A program made the position numbers and the translations under genes. A stretch of DNA of 64,000 nt from JAZDEY01 sp043808325 [NCBI: Candidatus Eiseniibacteriota bacterium] (GTDB taxonomy: Bacteria > Arandabacterota > Arandabacteria > Arandabacterales): the NCBI GenBank assembly GCA_043808325.1, contig JAZDEY010000083.1:62001-126000 (forward strand), given 5' to 3'. The first letter of the stretch is position 1; every line of letters starts with the position of its first letter. Below are positions 1-13,000 of this stretch, in pieces. Below the pieces are notes generated by a model that was not told the origin of the DNA, did no database searches, and was given only the letters and a program-made list of their open reading frames with translations.

Positions 1-1017
1 CGAATCTATGTGCCTGTCAGTAAGGTTCTCCACCATCTTCCGGGCCTCGCAGCCCGCCCGGATCTCCTTTCCAATCATTGATTTCCAGACCTCCTCGTAT
101 CTGTGCAGACGGCCGGCGCTGAGGTCTCCTGCGCGGAGGGCCTGCCGGAGTGTGTCCACGGCCACAGCGGAGCACATCAATCCATAGAAGATGCCGCCGC
201 CGGTTGTGCTCTTCACTTGGCCTGCCGCCTCACCCACGGATAGAACTCTGTCGGTCACAGTCTTCTCAAGCAATCCGTGCGCTATGGGTTTGCAGGCGAT
301 CACCGGATCGGCGCCATCGAGGCCGCAAGGCAGGCAGCCTCTTATGAATCTTGTCAGATCTTCAACGCTCTGGCTCTTGGTAAGAGCACCTATGCGCGCC
401 ACGGAATCACCGGCTGGTACAACCCAGGCGAAGGAACCGTGCGAGAGATCATTGAAGTAAACCTCGGTTCTTTCAAGCCCCGGCATAATCACGTCGGTCT
501 GAAGCGCCAGGAGAAAGGCGGGCGGCCGACTCAGTCCAAGCTCTCCGTGCAATTGGTAGCTAACGCCTGTTGCGATGACCACGGCCCGAGCCCTTAAGTC
601 CTCGGACTTGTCTCCATCGGTTGCCGTGATCCTGCAGAAATGGGCGCCTGGCTGTACGTGGGTTACCCTCTTGCCCAGACGTACATCCACTCCCCTGTCG
701 ATTGCTTTCTGGAGCAGGCCTTTGTCGAAAAGACTCCGATCGATCACATATGCAAAGGGCTCGGATGAGGTGTAGTCGAGCGTGCGTTGGGATGGAGAGA
801 AGAATCTCACGGACTCGATACGGTGAAGCACCGACTCCATCGGTAGGTCGTGCTGCTTGAAGGCCTCAACGCCGACAATCCCGGTGCAGACCACGTTCCT
901 GCCCACCTCGGCGTCCCTGTCAAGGAGCACTACGTCGAATCCGAGATCCGCCATCTGGTATGCCGTATGCGAGCCCACGGGCCCCCCGCCGATCACGGCG
1001 AGATCGTAGATCGTCAT
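1..1017 (-). CDS. FAD-dependent oxidoreductase, geranylgeranyl reductase-like (partial, 3' end missing)
   Basis: I translated this frame by hand; it runs off the left edge, leaving 339 residues. The N-terminus carries a Rossmann FAD-binding motif (GGGPVG, residues 10-15) followed by an acidic strand end (VVLLDRD). Downstream are the family features TGIVG, VIATG and the late FAD-contact block SVGEAAGQVKSTTGGGI. This arrangement is typical of geranylgeranyl reductase-family flavoproteins, which reduce polyprenyl groups or oxidise related substrates. The ATG at 1017 has a GGAGGT ribosome site at suitable spacing. It lies 16 bases after the sugar transferase gene, at the tail of the polysaccharide cluster. 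A role in polyprenyl carrier metabolism would fit but is inference; it may simply be the first gene of a different function. Confidence 0.85.
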   Translation of the reverse strand, partial: MTIYDLAVIGGGPVGSHTAYQMADLGFDVVLLDRDAEVGRNVVCTGIVGVEAFKQHDLPMESVLHRIESVRFFSPSQRTLDYTSSEPFAYVIDRSLFDKGLLQKAIDRGVDVRLGKRVTHVQPGAHFCRITATDGDKSEDLRARAVVIATGVSYQLHGELGLSRPPAFLLALQTDVIMPGLERTEVYFNDLSHGSFAWVVPAGDSVARIGALTKSQSVEDLTRFIRGCLPCGLDGADPVIACKPIAHGLLEKTVTDRVLSVGEAAGQVKSTTGGGIFYGLMCSAVAVDTLRQALRAGDLSAGRLHRYEEVWKSMIGKEIRAGCEARKMVENLTDRHIDS

Positions 1018-1033
1018 GGTACCTCCGTTCTGA

Positions 1034-1711
1034 TTAAATCTTCTTTCCTCTCTCCTCCCACTTGCCGCGAAACGTTATGAGGAACGAAAGGAAGATCAGC
1101 TTTAGATCCAAGAGGAAGCTCTGCTTCCTGATGTAGGCGAGATCGTACTCGAATTTCTCCCGGCGCGGCACGTCGCGCGGGGCGTAAATCTGTGCGATGC
1201 CCGTAAGACCCGGGCGCGCGCGCAGACGGCCGTAGAACCCAGGGATGTCCCGATCGGGGACGTGCGCCTGCTCTTCCTTTGCCTGGACCTCGTTCACAGG
1301 AAGGGCCCTGGGCCCGACAAAACTCATGTCTCCCCTGAGGATATTGAGAAGTTGGGGCAATTCGTCCAGCGCTGTCGCTCTGAGTATCTTCCCGGTCTTG
1401 GTGATTCTCGAATCGTTCTCCTCGGCCTGAGTAGATCCCCAATCCCGATCCGCACTGGCGACCATGGATCGGAACTTGAAGGCCCTGAACCGCGTCCCGT
1501 TCTTGCCCCACCTCTCCTGAACATAGAACACCGGCCCCGCGTCCTCCAATCTGACGGCCAGCCCGACTGCCAGCCAGACGGGCGCCGACAGCGTGAGGCC
1601 GATCGCGGCGAGGAGGGCATCGAATGGCCTCTTCATAAGAGGCTCTCTCGCGGAAACCCCGTGATCCGCCCTGCCAAGGTCGATCCCAAGGCGAGCCACC
1701 GGCGTCCTCAT
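1034..1711 (-). CDS. Undecaprenyl-phosphate sugar phosphotransferase (PglC/WcaJ catalytic-domain type)
   Basis: This is a monotopic phosphoglycosyl transferase that moves a sugar-1-phosphate from a nucleotide sugar to undecaprenyl phosphate at the inner membrane, starting repeat-unit assembly. Visible family marks are KRPFDALLAAIGL (re-entrant membrane helix), RFRAFKFRSM, the catalytic Asp-Glu pair D116-E117 in ALDELPQLLNILRGD, SFVGPRALP and RARPGLTGIAQI. At about 225 residues it has only the catalytic domain, without the four-helix N-terminal part of WbaP/WcaJ. The start at 1711 overlaps the previous stop as ATGA with GGGAG upstream; a second ATG at 1636 starts exactly at KRPFD and would give 200 residues. 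Sugar specificity cannot be read from sequence. Confidence 0.93.
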   Translation of the reverse strand: MRTPVARLGIDLGRADHGVSAREPLMKRPFDALLAAIGLTLSAPVWLAVGLAVRLEDAGPVFYVQERWGKNGTRFRAFKFRSMVASADRDWGSTQAEENDSRITKTGKILRATALDELPQLLNILRGDMSFVGPRALPVNEVQAKEEQAHVPDRDIPGFYGRLRARPGLTGIAQIYAPRDVPRREKFEYDLAYIRKQSFLLDLKLIFLSFLITFRGKWEERGKKI

Positions 1712-2705
1712 ACGAGCACTCCCGCGCCCAGCTTCTTCATGCTGTGCTCGATCACCTTATTGAGGATCTGGGTCAGGTCGTGAGTCGGATGGTAACCTAT
1801 GTACTCCCTTATCTTGCTGATGTCGGGAACCCGGCACCGGATATCCTCGAAACCCGTGCCATAGGCCTCTTCGTACGGAGTGAAGGTCACCTCGGAGTCG
1901 CTTCCGGTGAGATCCTTCACTTTGAAGGCCAAGTCGCGAATGGTGATGGCCTCATCGTTGCCTACGTTGAAGACCTCCCCGACGGCGCGCTCCGCGATCA
2001 TCAGCTCGATTGTCGCATCCACCGCATCACCGACCCATGTGAAACTCCTGGTCTGCTTCCCATCTCCGTAGACCTGAATGGGGCGGCCGGCCAGGGCCGA
2101 TCCTACGAACCTTGGGATCACCATGCCATAAGCGCCCGTCTGCCTCGGCCCGACCGTGTTGAAGTAGCGGCATATGACGACCGGCAGGCCTTTCTGTCTG
2201 TAATAGGCCAGCGCCAAATGCTCATCAAGAGCCTTGGCCGCCGCATAGCACCAGCGTTGCGAGATCCCGAGGGTAATGTCATCGGTCTCTTTGAAACGTC
2301 CGTACGGCAGGGGCGTGTCTTTGCCGTATACCTCTGAGGTGGATGAGATCAGCACCTTCCTGCCGTACCTCAGAGCAGACTCAAGCACGATCTCGGTTCC
2401 CTTGACGTTGGTTGTCAGGGTAAATATGGGCCGTTCAAAGATCAGCCTGACGCCGACTGCGGCAGCCAGATGGAACACCGCGTGGCATTTCTCCATCAGC
2501 CGATTGACGGTCTTGATGTCAAAGACGGACCCGAGCACGAAGTGCAGATTCGGATGGTCCATCAGGTGTTGGATGTTTTCCAGGTTTCCCGTTGAAAGAT
2601 CGTCCAGCAGATAGACCTCTGCGCCGAGGTCCAGCAGAGACTCGGCAAGCCACGAACCGATGAAACCTGCTCCACCGGTTATCAGGTACCGGTCTGAGTT
2701 TTCCA

Positions 2706-2706
<1 letters not shown>
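1708..2706 (-). CDS. NAD-dependent sugar epimerase/dehydratase (extended SDR)
   Basis: This 332-residue short-chain dehydrogenase acts on a nucleotide sugar. It has the NAD-binding motif GGAGFIG (residues 11-17), the Ser/Thr block ISSTSEVYG, the catalytic YxxxK (Y154, K158 in CYAAAK) and the RYFNTVGPRQ segment shared by UDP-glucose 4-epimerases and UDP-glucuronate decarboxylases. GGAGG precedes the ATG by 7 bases, and the start overlaps the upstream GT4 stop as TAATG. It probably supplies one sugar donor for the repeat unit, but whether it epimerises, dehydrates or decarboxylates is not decided by what I can see. Confidence 0.88.
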
Positions 2707-5943
<3,237 letters not shown>

Positions 5944-5944
5944 C

Positions 5945-7693
5945 TCATTCACCTCTGTAGAGGACGCGCGATCCCATGACCAGGACGTCCATCTTGGTTC
6001 GCAGGAAACACTCAATCGCCTCGCCGGGGGTACATACGATCGGTTCGTTTTCGTTGAAAGAGGTATTGAGTACCACGGGGACCCCGGTCAGCTTTTCGAA
6101 TTCCTTGATAAGCTGCCAATAGGGTCTGTTGATGCTCTTGCTCACGGTTTGCGGTCTTGCCGTTCCGTCCACGTGAGTCACTGCGGGTATTTCCTTGCCG
6201 ATCACGTCGCAGGACATCAGCATGAAGGGCGTTCGGCACGTATCCTTGAAGTAGGCTCCCTGAGCCTCCTCGAGAACGGAAGGGGCAAACGGCCGGAAGG
6301 ACTCGCGCCGCTTGATCCGGCTGTTAAGCACGTCTTTCATCTCCGCCTTTCGAGGGTCGACCACGATGCTCCGGTTGCCGAGAGCTCGGGGTCCCCACTC
6401 GGTCCTCCCCTGGAACCATCCGACCACCTTGCCATCAGCCACCCTGCCGGCGGTCCATCGGCAGAGCTCATCAAGGTCGTCAATCTTCCTGATGAGGCAG
6501 CCCTGCCGTGTGAGCCGATCGCTCCTCTCAAGGATGGCATTGGCGATGTCTCCATCCCCGAAGCCCGGGCCCCAGTAGACATGCTCCATTGCGAAATCGC
6601 GCGGGCGGCCGAGAATCTGGTGCCAGACCCAGTAGGCAGCGCCCAGTGATGTCCCGCCGTCATGACTGGCCGGTTGGATGTAGACCTGCCTGAAAGGCGT
6701 ACCCGAGAGGATCTTGCCGTTCAGGACGCAGTTCAGGGCAACGCCGCCTGCCATGCAAAGCTTGTCGACCCCATAGAGGCTGTGGATCTTGCTCAGCATG
6801 TTCAGCACGGCGATCTCAAGCATCGCCTGGAGCGAAGCGGCAATGTCTTGGTGCCTTTTCTCTATGTCCGCGCCGGGGTCGCGCGGAGGGCCCAGGAGCT
6901 CGGTCATCTTGTCGGAGTAGGCGCTTCCCAGAATCGGGGGTCCTTCCTCCCACGTCATCGTGACTCCCTCACGATGATGGACGAAGTAGGGCAGATTCAG
7001 CCTGTACCCGACTCCATTTTCACCGACCTTGATCAGCTCTCGGAATTCGTCCATGTATGCGGGCTCTCCGTATGAGGCAAGACCCATTACTTTGTACTCG
7101 TCGCCATACTTGGGGAACCCCAGGAACTGTGTGACGGCCGTGTAGGCCAGTCCGAGGGAATGAGGGAACTCGATCCAGCCCGTGACGCCGATGGAGTTGC
7201 CGCGTCCCAGTCCCCACATGGCGCTCACGAAATCCCCGAATCCGTCCACGGATAGCACGGCAGCCTCATCGAAGCCTGACACGAAGTAACTGCTTGCGAG
7301 GTGAGCTCTGTGGTGCTCCACGTTGTGAACTTCACACCTCAAGCGCGCCTCGTCTGCGGTGAGTGCTCGGGCGACCTGCTCTCTCGCATCCGCGATCTTG
7401 ATCGCGTTGGCCAGCCTGTTCTTGATGAGATCGAAACTCGGCAGTCTTGAACACGCGAAAAGGATCTTCTTGTGAATGTGGGCGCTTGGATTGCGGGACA
7501 TCGCAATGTGATCGATCTCCTCGGGCTTGAGGCCTGCGGCCTCCACACAATACCGGACGGCGTTGTAGGGGAATCCCGCGGTGTGTTTGATCCGGGTGAA
7601 CCTCTCCTCCTCGGCAGCTGCGACCAGCTGGCCGTCTGAGATCATTGCGGCTGATGCGTCGCCGTGATACGCGTTGATACCCAGAACGTTCAT
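5945..7693 (-). CDS. Carbamoyltransferase, NodU/CmcH family
   Basis: This 582-residue enzyme is predicted to transfer a carbamoyl group from carbamoyl phosphate to a sugar hydroxyl, as NodU does on Nod factors and TobZ/CmcH do on antibiotics. The N-terminal Kae1-like ATPase half opens with [17 protein letters not shown] and contains [11 protein letters not shown] and [24 protein letters not shown] lies in the middle. The C-terminal YrdC-like part has [16 protein letters not shown] and [22 protein letters not shown] sits directly before the ATG. Placed between glycosyltransferases and gmd, it most likely decorates the exported glycan. Confidence 0.94.
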   Translation of the reverse strand: MNVLGINAYHGDASAAMISDGQLVAAAEEERFTRIKHTAGFPYNAVRYCVEAAGLKPEEIDHIAMSRNPSAHIHKKILFACSRLPSFDLIKNRLANAIKIADAREQVARALTADEARLRCEVHNVEHHRAHLASSYFVSGFDEAAVLSVDGFGDFVSAMWGLGRGNSIGVTGWIEFPHSLGLAYTAVTQFLGFPKYGDEYKVMGLASYGEPAYMDEFRELIKVGENGVGYRLNLPYFVHHREGVTMTWEEGPPILGSAYSDKMTELLGPPRDPGADIEKRHQDIAASLQAMLEIAVLNMLSKIHSLYGVDKLCMAGGVALNCVLNGKILSGTPFRQVYIQPASHDGGTSLGAAYWVWHQILGRPRDFAMEHVYWGPGFGDGDIANAILERSDRLTRQGCLIRKIDDLDELCRWTAGRVADGKVVGWFQGRTEWGPRALGNRSIVVDPRKAEMKDVLNSRIKRRESFRPFAPSVLEEAQGAYFKDTCRTPFMLMSCDVIGKEIPAVTHVDGTARPQTVSKSINRPYWQLIKEFEKLTGVPVVLNTSFNENEPIVCTPGEAIECFLRTKMDVLVMGSRVLYRGE

Positions 7694-7695
7694 CT

Positions 7696-9048
7696 TTACC
7701 TCCTATCGATGGTCGATGTAAACGGCTGCATCCGAAGACCAGGCAACTCGACACCGGCGCGCCGGTCTCCCTGCGGCGCAAGAACGGATCTGTAGAGATC
7801 CTCCGTCTGCTTGATGGGCTCGTCCCAAGAGAGTTCCCTCGCCGCCTCCGGGCCGTTGAGCTTGAAGGCGGCCCCGAGCGCTTGGTCGGCAAGAATCCTC
7901 GCCAGGGCGGCGCGAAGGGCGCCCTCGTCGTAGGGGATCACCAACCCCACGCGTCCCACGACGTAATCGCTGCGGCCGGCCGTCACAGCCTGCGCCGGGG
8001 CCGGGTCTCGACCGGACGGCGTGGGTTCGCCGATCGAGACTCTCCCGGTGCAGCCGTGGCCGGATCTCGCAAGGACAAAAGGTGCGATCCCGCAGCGATC
8101 GGTGACTATTACCGGTGTTCCACACGCGGCTGCTTCGGCCACGACGTTTCCGAAATTCTCGTTGCGTGATGGCAGCACCAGCACGTCTGCGTCGCACAAT
8201 GCCCCAATCTTCTCCTGCCCGTAGAGGGCTCCCGTGAATGTCACGCGATCCTGAAGCCCCAGGGTGCGGGCCAGGCGCATCAACTCCTGCATGTAGCCGT
8301 CGTAGTCATCGCCGCCGACCACCGCGAGGTGGGCTTCGGAAAGCGCCTGGTCGCGCAGCGCCCGCAGGAGAAGATGGATCCCCTTCTTTCTCGAGATACG
8401 CCCGAGGTAGAGCACAAGAAGGTCCGAAGGAGCGAGGCCCGCCAACTTCCGGAACCCGCCCCTATTAGGCGGATTCTCGAATCGAGCCAGGTCGATCCCG
8501 TTACGTCTTAGCACTACCTTCCCGGGATCGAGTCCACTACGCAAGAGATCGCCTCGCTCGACCTCCGACGTGGCTACGATTCTTGCCGCTCCGGCCATGA
8601 GCCGAGCCCCGCACAGCCAGTCGTAGAGGCGTTTCTTTGCGAGGCTCCTGACTATGGGAATCAGCATCCCCATCGGCTCAACCACATAGGGGATGCGCCA
8701 CCTGCGCGCATACCAGCAGACCACCGTTGATATAAAGTCGCGGTACCCGTAGACGTGTATTACGTCGAACTGCCTGAGCTCGCTCCGGCAGAACCGGAAG
8801 ACATCGGGGGTGATCGGGTCCCAGTGATAGTTGTAAACGCTGTTGAAGTAAATCACCCGGCTGCGCTCCACCTCTTGAGTCACGGTTCGATCCGACATCT
8901 TCCGCGCAGGATCCAGCAGGTTTGAGGTGTAGACCGTCACCTTGTGCCCGAGCGTGGTAAGTCCTCCGGCAAGGGCCAGCATCTTCCCGATCGGCCCGCC
9001 ATAATCGTTTGCGGGGAAGTAGCAGCGCGAGACTTTGAGTATTTTCAT
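7696..9048 (-). CDS. Glycosyltransferase family 4
   Basis: This GT-B glycosyltransferase has 450 residues from the ATG at 9048, where the first strand reads KILKVSRCYFPANDYGGPIG. The longer reading to 9246 overlaps the preceding gene and adds a compositionally odd, unstructured lead. The donor site has LVLYLGRISRKKGIHLLLRA, the PSRNENFGNVVAEAAACG block (E-x7-E) and GTPVIVTDRCGI. A roughly 40-residue Pro/Gly-rich stretch around RVSIGEPTPSGRDP interrupts the C-terminal domain and is not usual in the family. It sits 2 bases before the carbamoyltransferase start. Donor and acceptor are unknown. Confidence 0.9.
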   Translation of the reverse strand: MKILKVSRCYFPANDYGGPIGKMLALAGGLTTLGHKVTVYTSNLLDPARKMSDRTVTQEVERSRVIYFNSVYNYHWDPITPDVFRFCRSELRQFDVIHVYGYRDFISTVVCWYARRWRIPYVVEPMGMLIPIVRSLAKKRLYDWLCGARLMAGAARIVATSEVERGDLLRSGLDPGKVVLRRNGIDLARFENPPNRGGFRKLAGLAPSDLLVLYLGRISRKKGIHLLLRALRDQALSEAHLAVVGGDDYDGYMQELMRLARTLGLQDRVTFTGALYGQEKIGALCDADVLVLPSRNENFGNVVAEAAACGTPVIVTDRCGIAPFVLARSGHGCTGRVSIGEPTPSGRDPAPAQAVTAGRSDYVVGRVGLVIPYDEGALRAALARILADQALGAAFKLNGPEAARELSWDEPIKQTEDLYRSVLAPQGDRRAGVELPGLRMQPFTSTIDRR

Positions 9049-9061
9049 CTTGGGGTGTGCT

Positions 9062-10276
9062 TTACTGCACCTGGTGGTCTCCGGCCAGGATGGGGTCAAT
9101 CGCCTGCTTGAGTCTCGTCGCATTGTCGTCCCAGGTGTAACGTTGTACCGTCCGGCACCCGTGCTCGCCGAGCATGCGGCTGAGTTCGCGATCCTCGCCG
9201 AGGCGGGCGATTTTCGCCGCCAGGTCTTCCGAATCCATGGGATCATTCAGGATCAGACCGTCATGGCCGTCGGTGATGAGCTCCGAGACGCCGGCCCGGC
9301 AGCTTACAATCACTGGGAGGCCGCAGGCCATGGCTTCCATCGGGGGCATGGCGAATGCGTCTTCAAGCGATGCTCCAACATAGGCGTCCGCAAGCGCATA
9401 GAACCGCAGGACATCGTCGCTGGGCGCGAGGAAGAGAACTTGGCCGTCCAGTTTGGCGCGCGATATGCGTCTCTGGTAGGGGTGCACGCTGTCCCTGCCC
9501 ACGACTACGGCCTTGAACCTAGGGTCCCTGAGGCGGGCCATTGCGTCGACGAGAGTCGGGAGACCCTTGGCGGCCCAGTCGTTTCCGATCAGAAGCAGCA
9601 CGAAGTCCGAGTCCACGATGCCAATCTTCTCTCGTTCACGGGCTCTCAGCTTGCGGCGGTCTGCCGGGTTGAAGTAAGAGGTGGCGACCCCGTGATAGAT
9701 CACGACGTCTCCTTCGTTCGAACGGGCGAAGTACTCCCGCATTTCCTCCGAGACCCGGTTTGAGACGTAGATCATCACGAGCTTGCTCTTTCGGTAAATG
9801 AGTCTCTCGAGGGCCATGATGACGCCGAGGTAGATCTTGCGATGGAGCGATCTCGGCCAGTCACGCAGCGGCACATCCGAAAACACCATCTTGGCCGCCT
9901 GTCTCGGGCGGGCGTGGAACACGATATGGACCGCGATCACATTGGCATCCAGGCAATTGATGCAGGGCGAGTAGCGCACCGCGTATCTCGCCCCCCGAAA
10001 GATCGTGTCGTAGCTTCTCCATGCGTGGTTTGCCACAAAGAACCAGGCGTACTTGATAAGGTGCGGACCGGGTACGGCCGGTATTCGACGCACCGAGATA
10101 TTGCCGCTCGAAAGATCCAACCCGTCCACACGATGGGTGTAAATGCAGATTGGGTAATGGCGGGCGAGGCGCTCCACCTGCTCCGCCAGGCATCGCTCGC
10201 TCCCGTGACTCTTGTCCAGGAACGGGGTAATGACGGCTATTCTGGCAGCATCAGCGTTCATGGGGTCAGCATTCAT
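9062..10276 (-). CDS. Glycosyltransferase family 4
   Basis: This 404-residue GT-B enzyme opens with RIAVITPFLDKSHGSERCLA and binds its nucleotide sugar through LLIGNDWAAKGLPTLVDAM, the SLEDAFAMPPMEAMACG motif and LPVIVSCRAGVSELI. The phrase LIGNDWAAKG resembles UDP-sugar GT4s of the WaaG/RfaG type. The start at 10276 is preceded by GAGGAA at 10 bases and overlaps the polymerase gene by 11 bases; a second ATG five codons later is possible. It probably adds one repeat-unit or side-branch residue on the cytoplasmic face. Confidence 0.9.
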   Translation of the reverse strand: MNADPMNADAARIAVITPFLDKSHGSERCLAEQVERLARHYPICIYTHRVDGLDLSSGNISVRRIPAVPGPHLIKYAWFFVANHAWRSYDTIFRGARYAVRYSPCINCLDANVIAVHIVFHARPRQAAKMVFSDVPLRDWPRSLHRKIYLGVIMALERLIYRKSKLVMIYVSNRVSEEMREYFARSNEGDVVIYHGVATSYFNPADRRKLRAREREKIGIVDSDFVLLLIGNDWAAKGLPTLVDAMARLRDPRFKAVVVGRDSVHPYQRRISRAKLDGQVLFLAPSDDVLRFYALADAYVGASLEDAFAMPPMEAMACGLPVIVSCRAGVSELITDGHDGLILNDPMDSEDLAAKIARLGEDRELSRMLGEHGCRTVQRYTWDDNATRLKQAIDPILAGDHQVQ

Positions 10277-11804
10277 GGCGTGACGATTCCTCTGCGATCT
10301 TGGGCAGCCCCAGCAAGACTCCGGCCAGGAACCATAGAAGAGCCGCCGTCACGTAGTTCTGATATACCTGGAGCCCAAGGAAGAGCCACAGGAAGATTAT
10401 CGAAAACAGAAGGTATAAGATCGTTGCCGCCAGCCAGAAGAACCTGGTTCCGGCCAGATCGAGCGTGATGCGCAAGGATTGCCGCATCAGGCTCAATCCC
10501 CACCAGATCCATATGGCGAGCCCGATCAGCCCCCATTCCCAGACAAGTGCGCCATAGCCCATTTCGACTCCGCTTATCGATGGGCCGGCCGGCGAGTAGA
10601 AATCGGTCATGTTGTACAGGTACTGCCTTCCGAGAGAGTTGGTGCCGGTTCCATGCCCCACGAGGGGCGACTGAGAGAGGGCGTACTTGAACTGCCAGAC
10701 CAGGGAGTCCACCCTGTACGGCACCTCGAAGCCCATATCCGCGGGGACGAGCGTCTTGGTGTAGAAATCATATGTAGCCTGAACCCGCTGGGGGAAGAGG
10801 GACCACAGGCACACGAATCCAACAAGCAGGAGCACCCCTATCTTGAGTAGCGGCATGCCGCTCTTCGCCCCCCGGAGCGCCCTCGCCTCGTAGTGCCTGA
10901 ACACCACGAGCACGGGAATCCCGAGCCCCAGCAGGTACATGGCCGCGCGCTGACCGCTTACAAAGAGGCCCACCGAGAGTATGAGCAAAGAGATCCAGAT
11001 CCACGCGGGAAAGGATTCCCGTCTTGACGCTGCTCCCTTCGTGAGGCGCCCACTGGCGAGTGTCCCCAGGCACAAGACGATGATCACATAGAGATACTGG
11101 GCAAATCGTCCGGCGTCGGCGAAGACGGAGTTGGGTCGTGGGACCGTGGCCCCCGTGCCGGCCACGGCACGCACCAGGTACAGACGTAGATAGGGCACGA
11201 ATCCGGCGGGATTCAGGAACTCCAGTCCAAAGATTGCCTGGATTATGCCCAAGACGGCGACCACCGTGCCCAGGAAGATGTTGAGCTTCAGAAACGCCAT
11301 CAGTCTGGATTCTGCGAGAGCGAAACTGTAGCCGAGAAAGACCATGGGTATGTAGAAGAAACTCATGCGCAGTCCGATCAGAGGCACCAGCGGGTGGTCG
11401 ATTCCGGGATTGAAGGCCTCGGCCAGGGCCCACACAAACCAGACGGCGAGCGGCGCCAGTAGCGGGCCGCGGATCCCGCTTGACTGTCTCCAATTGAGCA
11501 AGCGGGGCACGAAATATGAGATGTAGACGAGGATCACCAAGACATCCTTGACCAGATACAGGAGCATGTCGTTGCCGATGTACTTGCGGAGCAAATCCTC
11601 AAGGACAATCCAGATGAAGAAGGTGAAGAGACCGATCTCCCACCTCTTCAGAACGACGATCGCAAACCCGAGCACTGCCGAGAAAGATATTGTAAGCGTA
11701 AGGGGCCGGAAGTTGCCCAGTGAGATCCATCCGCTGGAAAGATAACCGACCACCGCAATCGCCAAGATCACTGCGACGGCCAGGACCCTGCTCAAGGAGT
11801 TCAA
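10266..11804 (-). CDS. O-antigen polymerase/ligase-like membrane protein (Wzy_C type)
   Basis: This polytopic inner-membrane protein has 512 residues and about 10-12 hydrophobic segments, starting with LAVAVILAIAVVGYLSSGW. The long periplasmic loop late in the protein carries PLVGHGTGTNSLG, the signature region of O-antigen ligases and Wzy-type polymerases of the Wzy_C superfamily. It could polymerise lipid-linked repeat units or attach glycan to an acceptor. The start is TTG at 11804, overlapping the previous TGA as TTGA; no better ATG precedes the first helix. The presence of this protein beside an ABC exporter is unusual (see findings). Confidence 0.86.
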   Translation of the reverse strand: MNSLSRVLAVAVILAIAVVGYLSSGWISLGNFRPLTLTISFSAVLGFAIVVLKRWEIGLFTFFIWIVLEDLLRKYIGNDMLLYLVKDVLVILVYISYFVPRLLNWRQSSGIRGPLLAPLAVWFVWALAEAFNPGIDHPLVPLIGLRMSFFYIPMVFLGYSFALAESRLMAFLKLNIFLGTVVAVLGIIQAIFGLEFLNPAGFVPYLRLYLVRAVAGTGATVPRPNSVFADAGRFAQYLYVIIVLCLGTLASGRLTKGAASRRESFPAWIWISLLILSVGLFVSGQRAAMYLLGLGIPVLVVFRHYEARALRGAKSGMPLLKIGVLLLVGFVCLWSLFPQRVQATYDFYTKTLVPADMGFEVPYRVDSLVWQFKYALSQSPLVGHGTGTNSLGRQYLYNMTDFYSPAGPSISGVEMGYGALVWEWGLIGLAIWIWWGLSLMRQSLRITLDLAGTRFFWLAATILYLLFSIIFLWLFLGLQVYQNYVTAALLWFLAGVLLGLPKIAEESSRHEC

Positions 11805-13000
11805 GAGGCGATCATCTCCGGCACCTGGATGTCGTGCTCGGACGGCGCGTCCTTCACCCCGGTGATACAGCGGGCGTATTGGCCGGCAATCCTCTGTGCG
11901 GAGAAGTCCTCCGCCCTTTTTAGCCCGCGCGCCGCGAACCGCGTGCGCAGCTCCGGGTTCACGATGAGGCTTATCATTGCCGATGCCAGACTGCCGGGAT
12001 CACCCACGGGTACCAGGAGGCCGCTTGCGCCGTGCTCGAGAATCTCCCCCGGTCCTGACGGGCATCGGGTTGAAATGACGGGTACTCCGAGGGCCATGGC
12101 CTCGGCCAGGACCAGTCCGAAACCCTCAAACCGTGACGGCAGGGCGAAAACGGTGGATTTGGCCATGTACTTGTAAGGATTCGGCTGGTAGCCCAGGAAG
12201 GCCGTGTCGTCTGCAATACCGAGATCACGCGCCAGGTCTTCCAAGCGGCCTCTCTCGGGGCCATCTCCCAGCAAGACCAGCCGGGCCCGTTGGCGCCGCC
12301 TCAACATGGCGAAAGCCCTGATGAGCGTCGGGAAGTCCTTCTGCGAGGTCATGCGCCCCGCAGATAACACCAGGGGTTGCGCACTGCCGAACCATGGATG
12401 CTCGACCGGGTGGGCTCCGAGAGCACGGATTCGGGCGAGGTCAAGGGGATTGGGTATCACCCTGACTTGGTTCCACGACAACCCGAAATTGGCGACAAGA
12501 TCATCCTTTACACCCTGAGATACGGCGATGACGAGGTCTGCGGAAGGATACAGCCATCTGATCATTCTCCGCTTCACTCTACCCAACGGTTCCTCGGAGC
12601 TCCGGTACATCTGCGTCGGGTTGATGTGCTCTGTGACTATGACGCGAGTCCGCGTTCCCGCTATGCGGCGCGCGACGAGCAGCACGAAATTCGCAAGCCC
12701 GGTGAAGCCGACAACGGCCTGGGGTCTCTCTGCCCGGAGCACACCAGCCATCCTGAGTACCAGCGCCGGGAAACAAAGCCGGCCCTTGCGCCCCAGGTCA
12801 TGTACCCGCAGCCAGCCAGGGAGATCTCTCTCGTACGAGCCGGTCTTGCTGAGGGCTACGAGGACCGGTTCGCAGACGGTACGGTCAAGGGCCTCGATCA
12901 GAGTGATGAGGACACGTTCGGCGCCTCCGAAGGCGAGTGTCGGTGTCACGAACACCACCTTCGTCGCTTTGGCTCTTGGCCTGGCCCGATCTAGCGGCAT
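11801..13000 (-). CDS. Glycosyltransferase family 4 (first of a tandem triplet)
   Basis: This 399-residue GT-B enzyme belongs to the subgroup opening VVFVTPTLAFGGAERVLITL (PssH/WaaG-like). It has QVRVIPNPLDLARI, LVLSAGRMTSQKDFPTLIRAF, LLGDGPERGRLEDLARDLGI, YKYMAKSTVFALPS, the SRFEGFGLVLAEAMALG donor motif and STRCPSGPGEIL. Its order and wording match the two genes transcribed just before it, so the three arose by tandem duplication. GGAGG precedes the ATG by 7 bases, and the gene overlaps its neighbour by 10 bases. N-acetylgalactosamine or related transfer is common in this subgroup, but the substrate is not shown here. Confidence 0.92.
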   Translation of the reverse strand: MPLDRARPRAKATKVVFVTPTLAFGGAERVLITLIEALDRTVCEPVLVALSKTGSYERDLPGWLRVHDLGRKGRLCFPALVLRMAGVLRAERPQAVVGFTGLANFVLLVARRIAGTRTRVIVTEHINPTQMYRSSEEPLGRVKRRMIRWLYPSADLVIAVSQGVKDDLVANFGLSWNQVRVIPNPLDLARIRALGAHPVEHPWFGSAQPLVLSAGRMTSQKDFPTLIRAFAMLRRRQRARLVLLGDGPERGRLEDLARDLGIADDTAFLGYQPNPYKYMAKSTVFALPSRFEGFGLVLAEAMALGVPVISTRCPSGPGEILEHGASGLLVPVGDPGSLASAMISLIVNPELRTRFAARGLKRAEDFSAQRIAGQYARCITGVKDAPSEHDIQVPEMIAS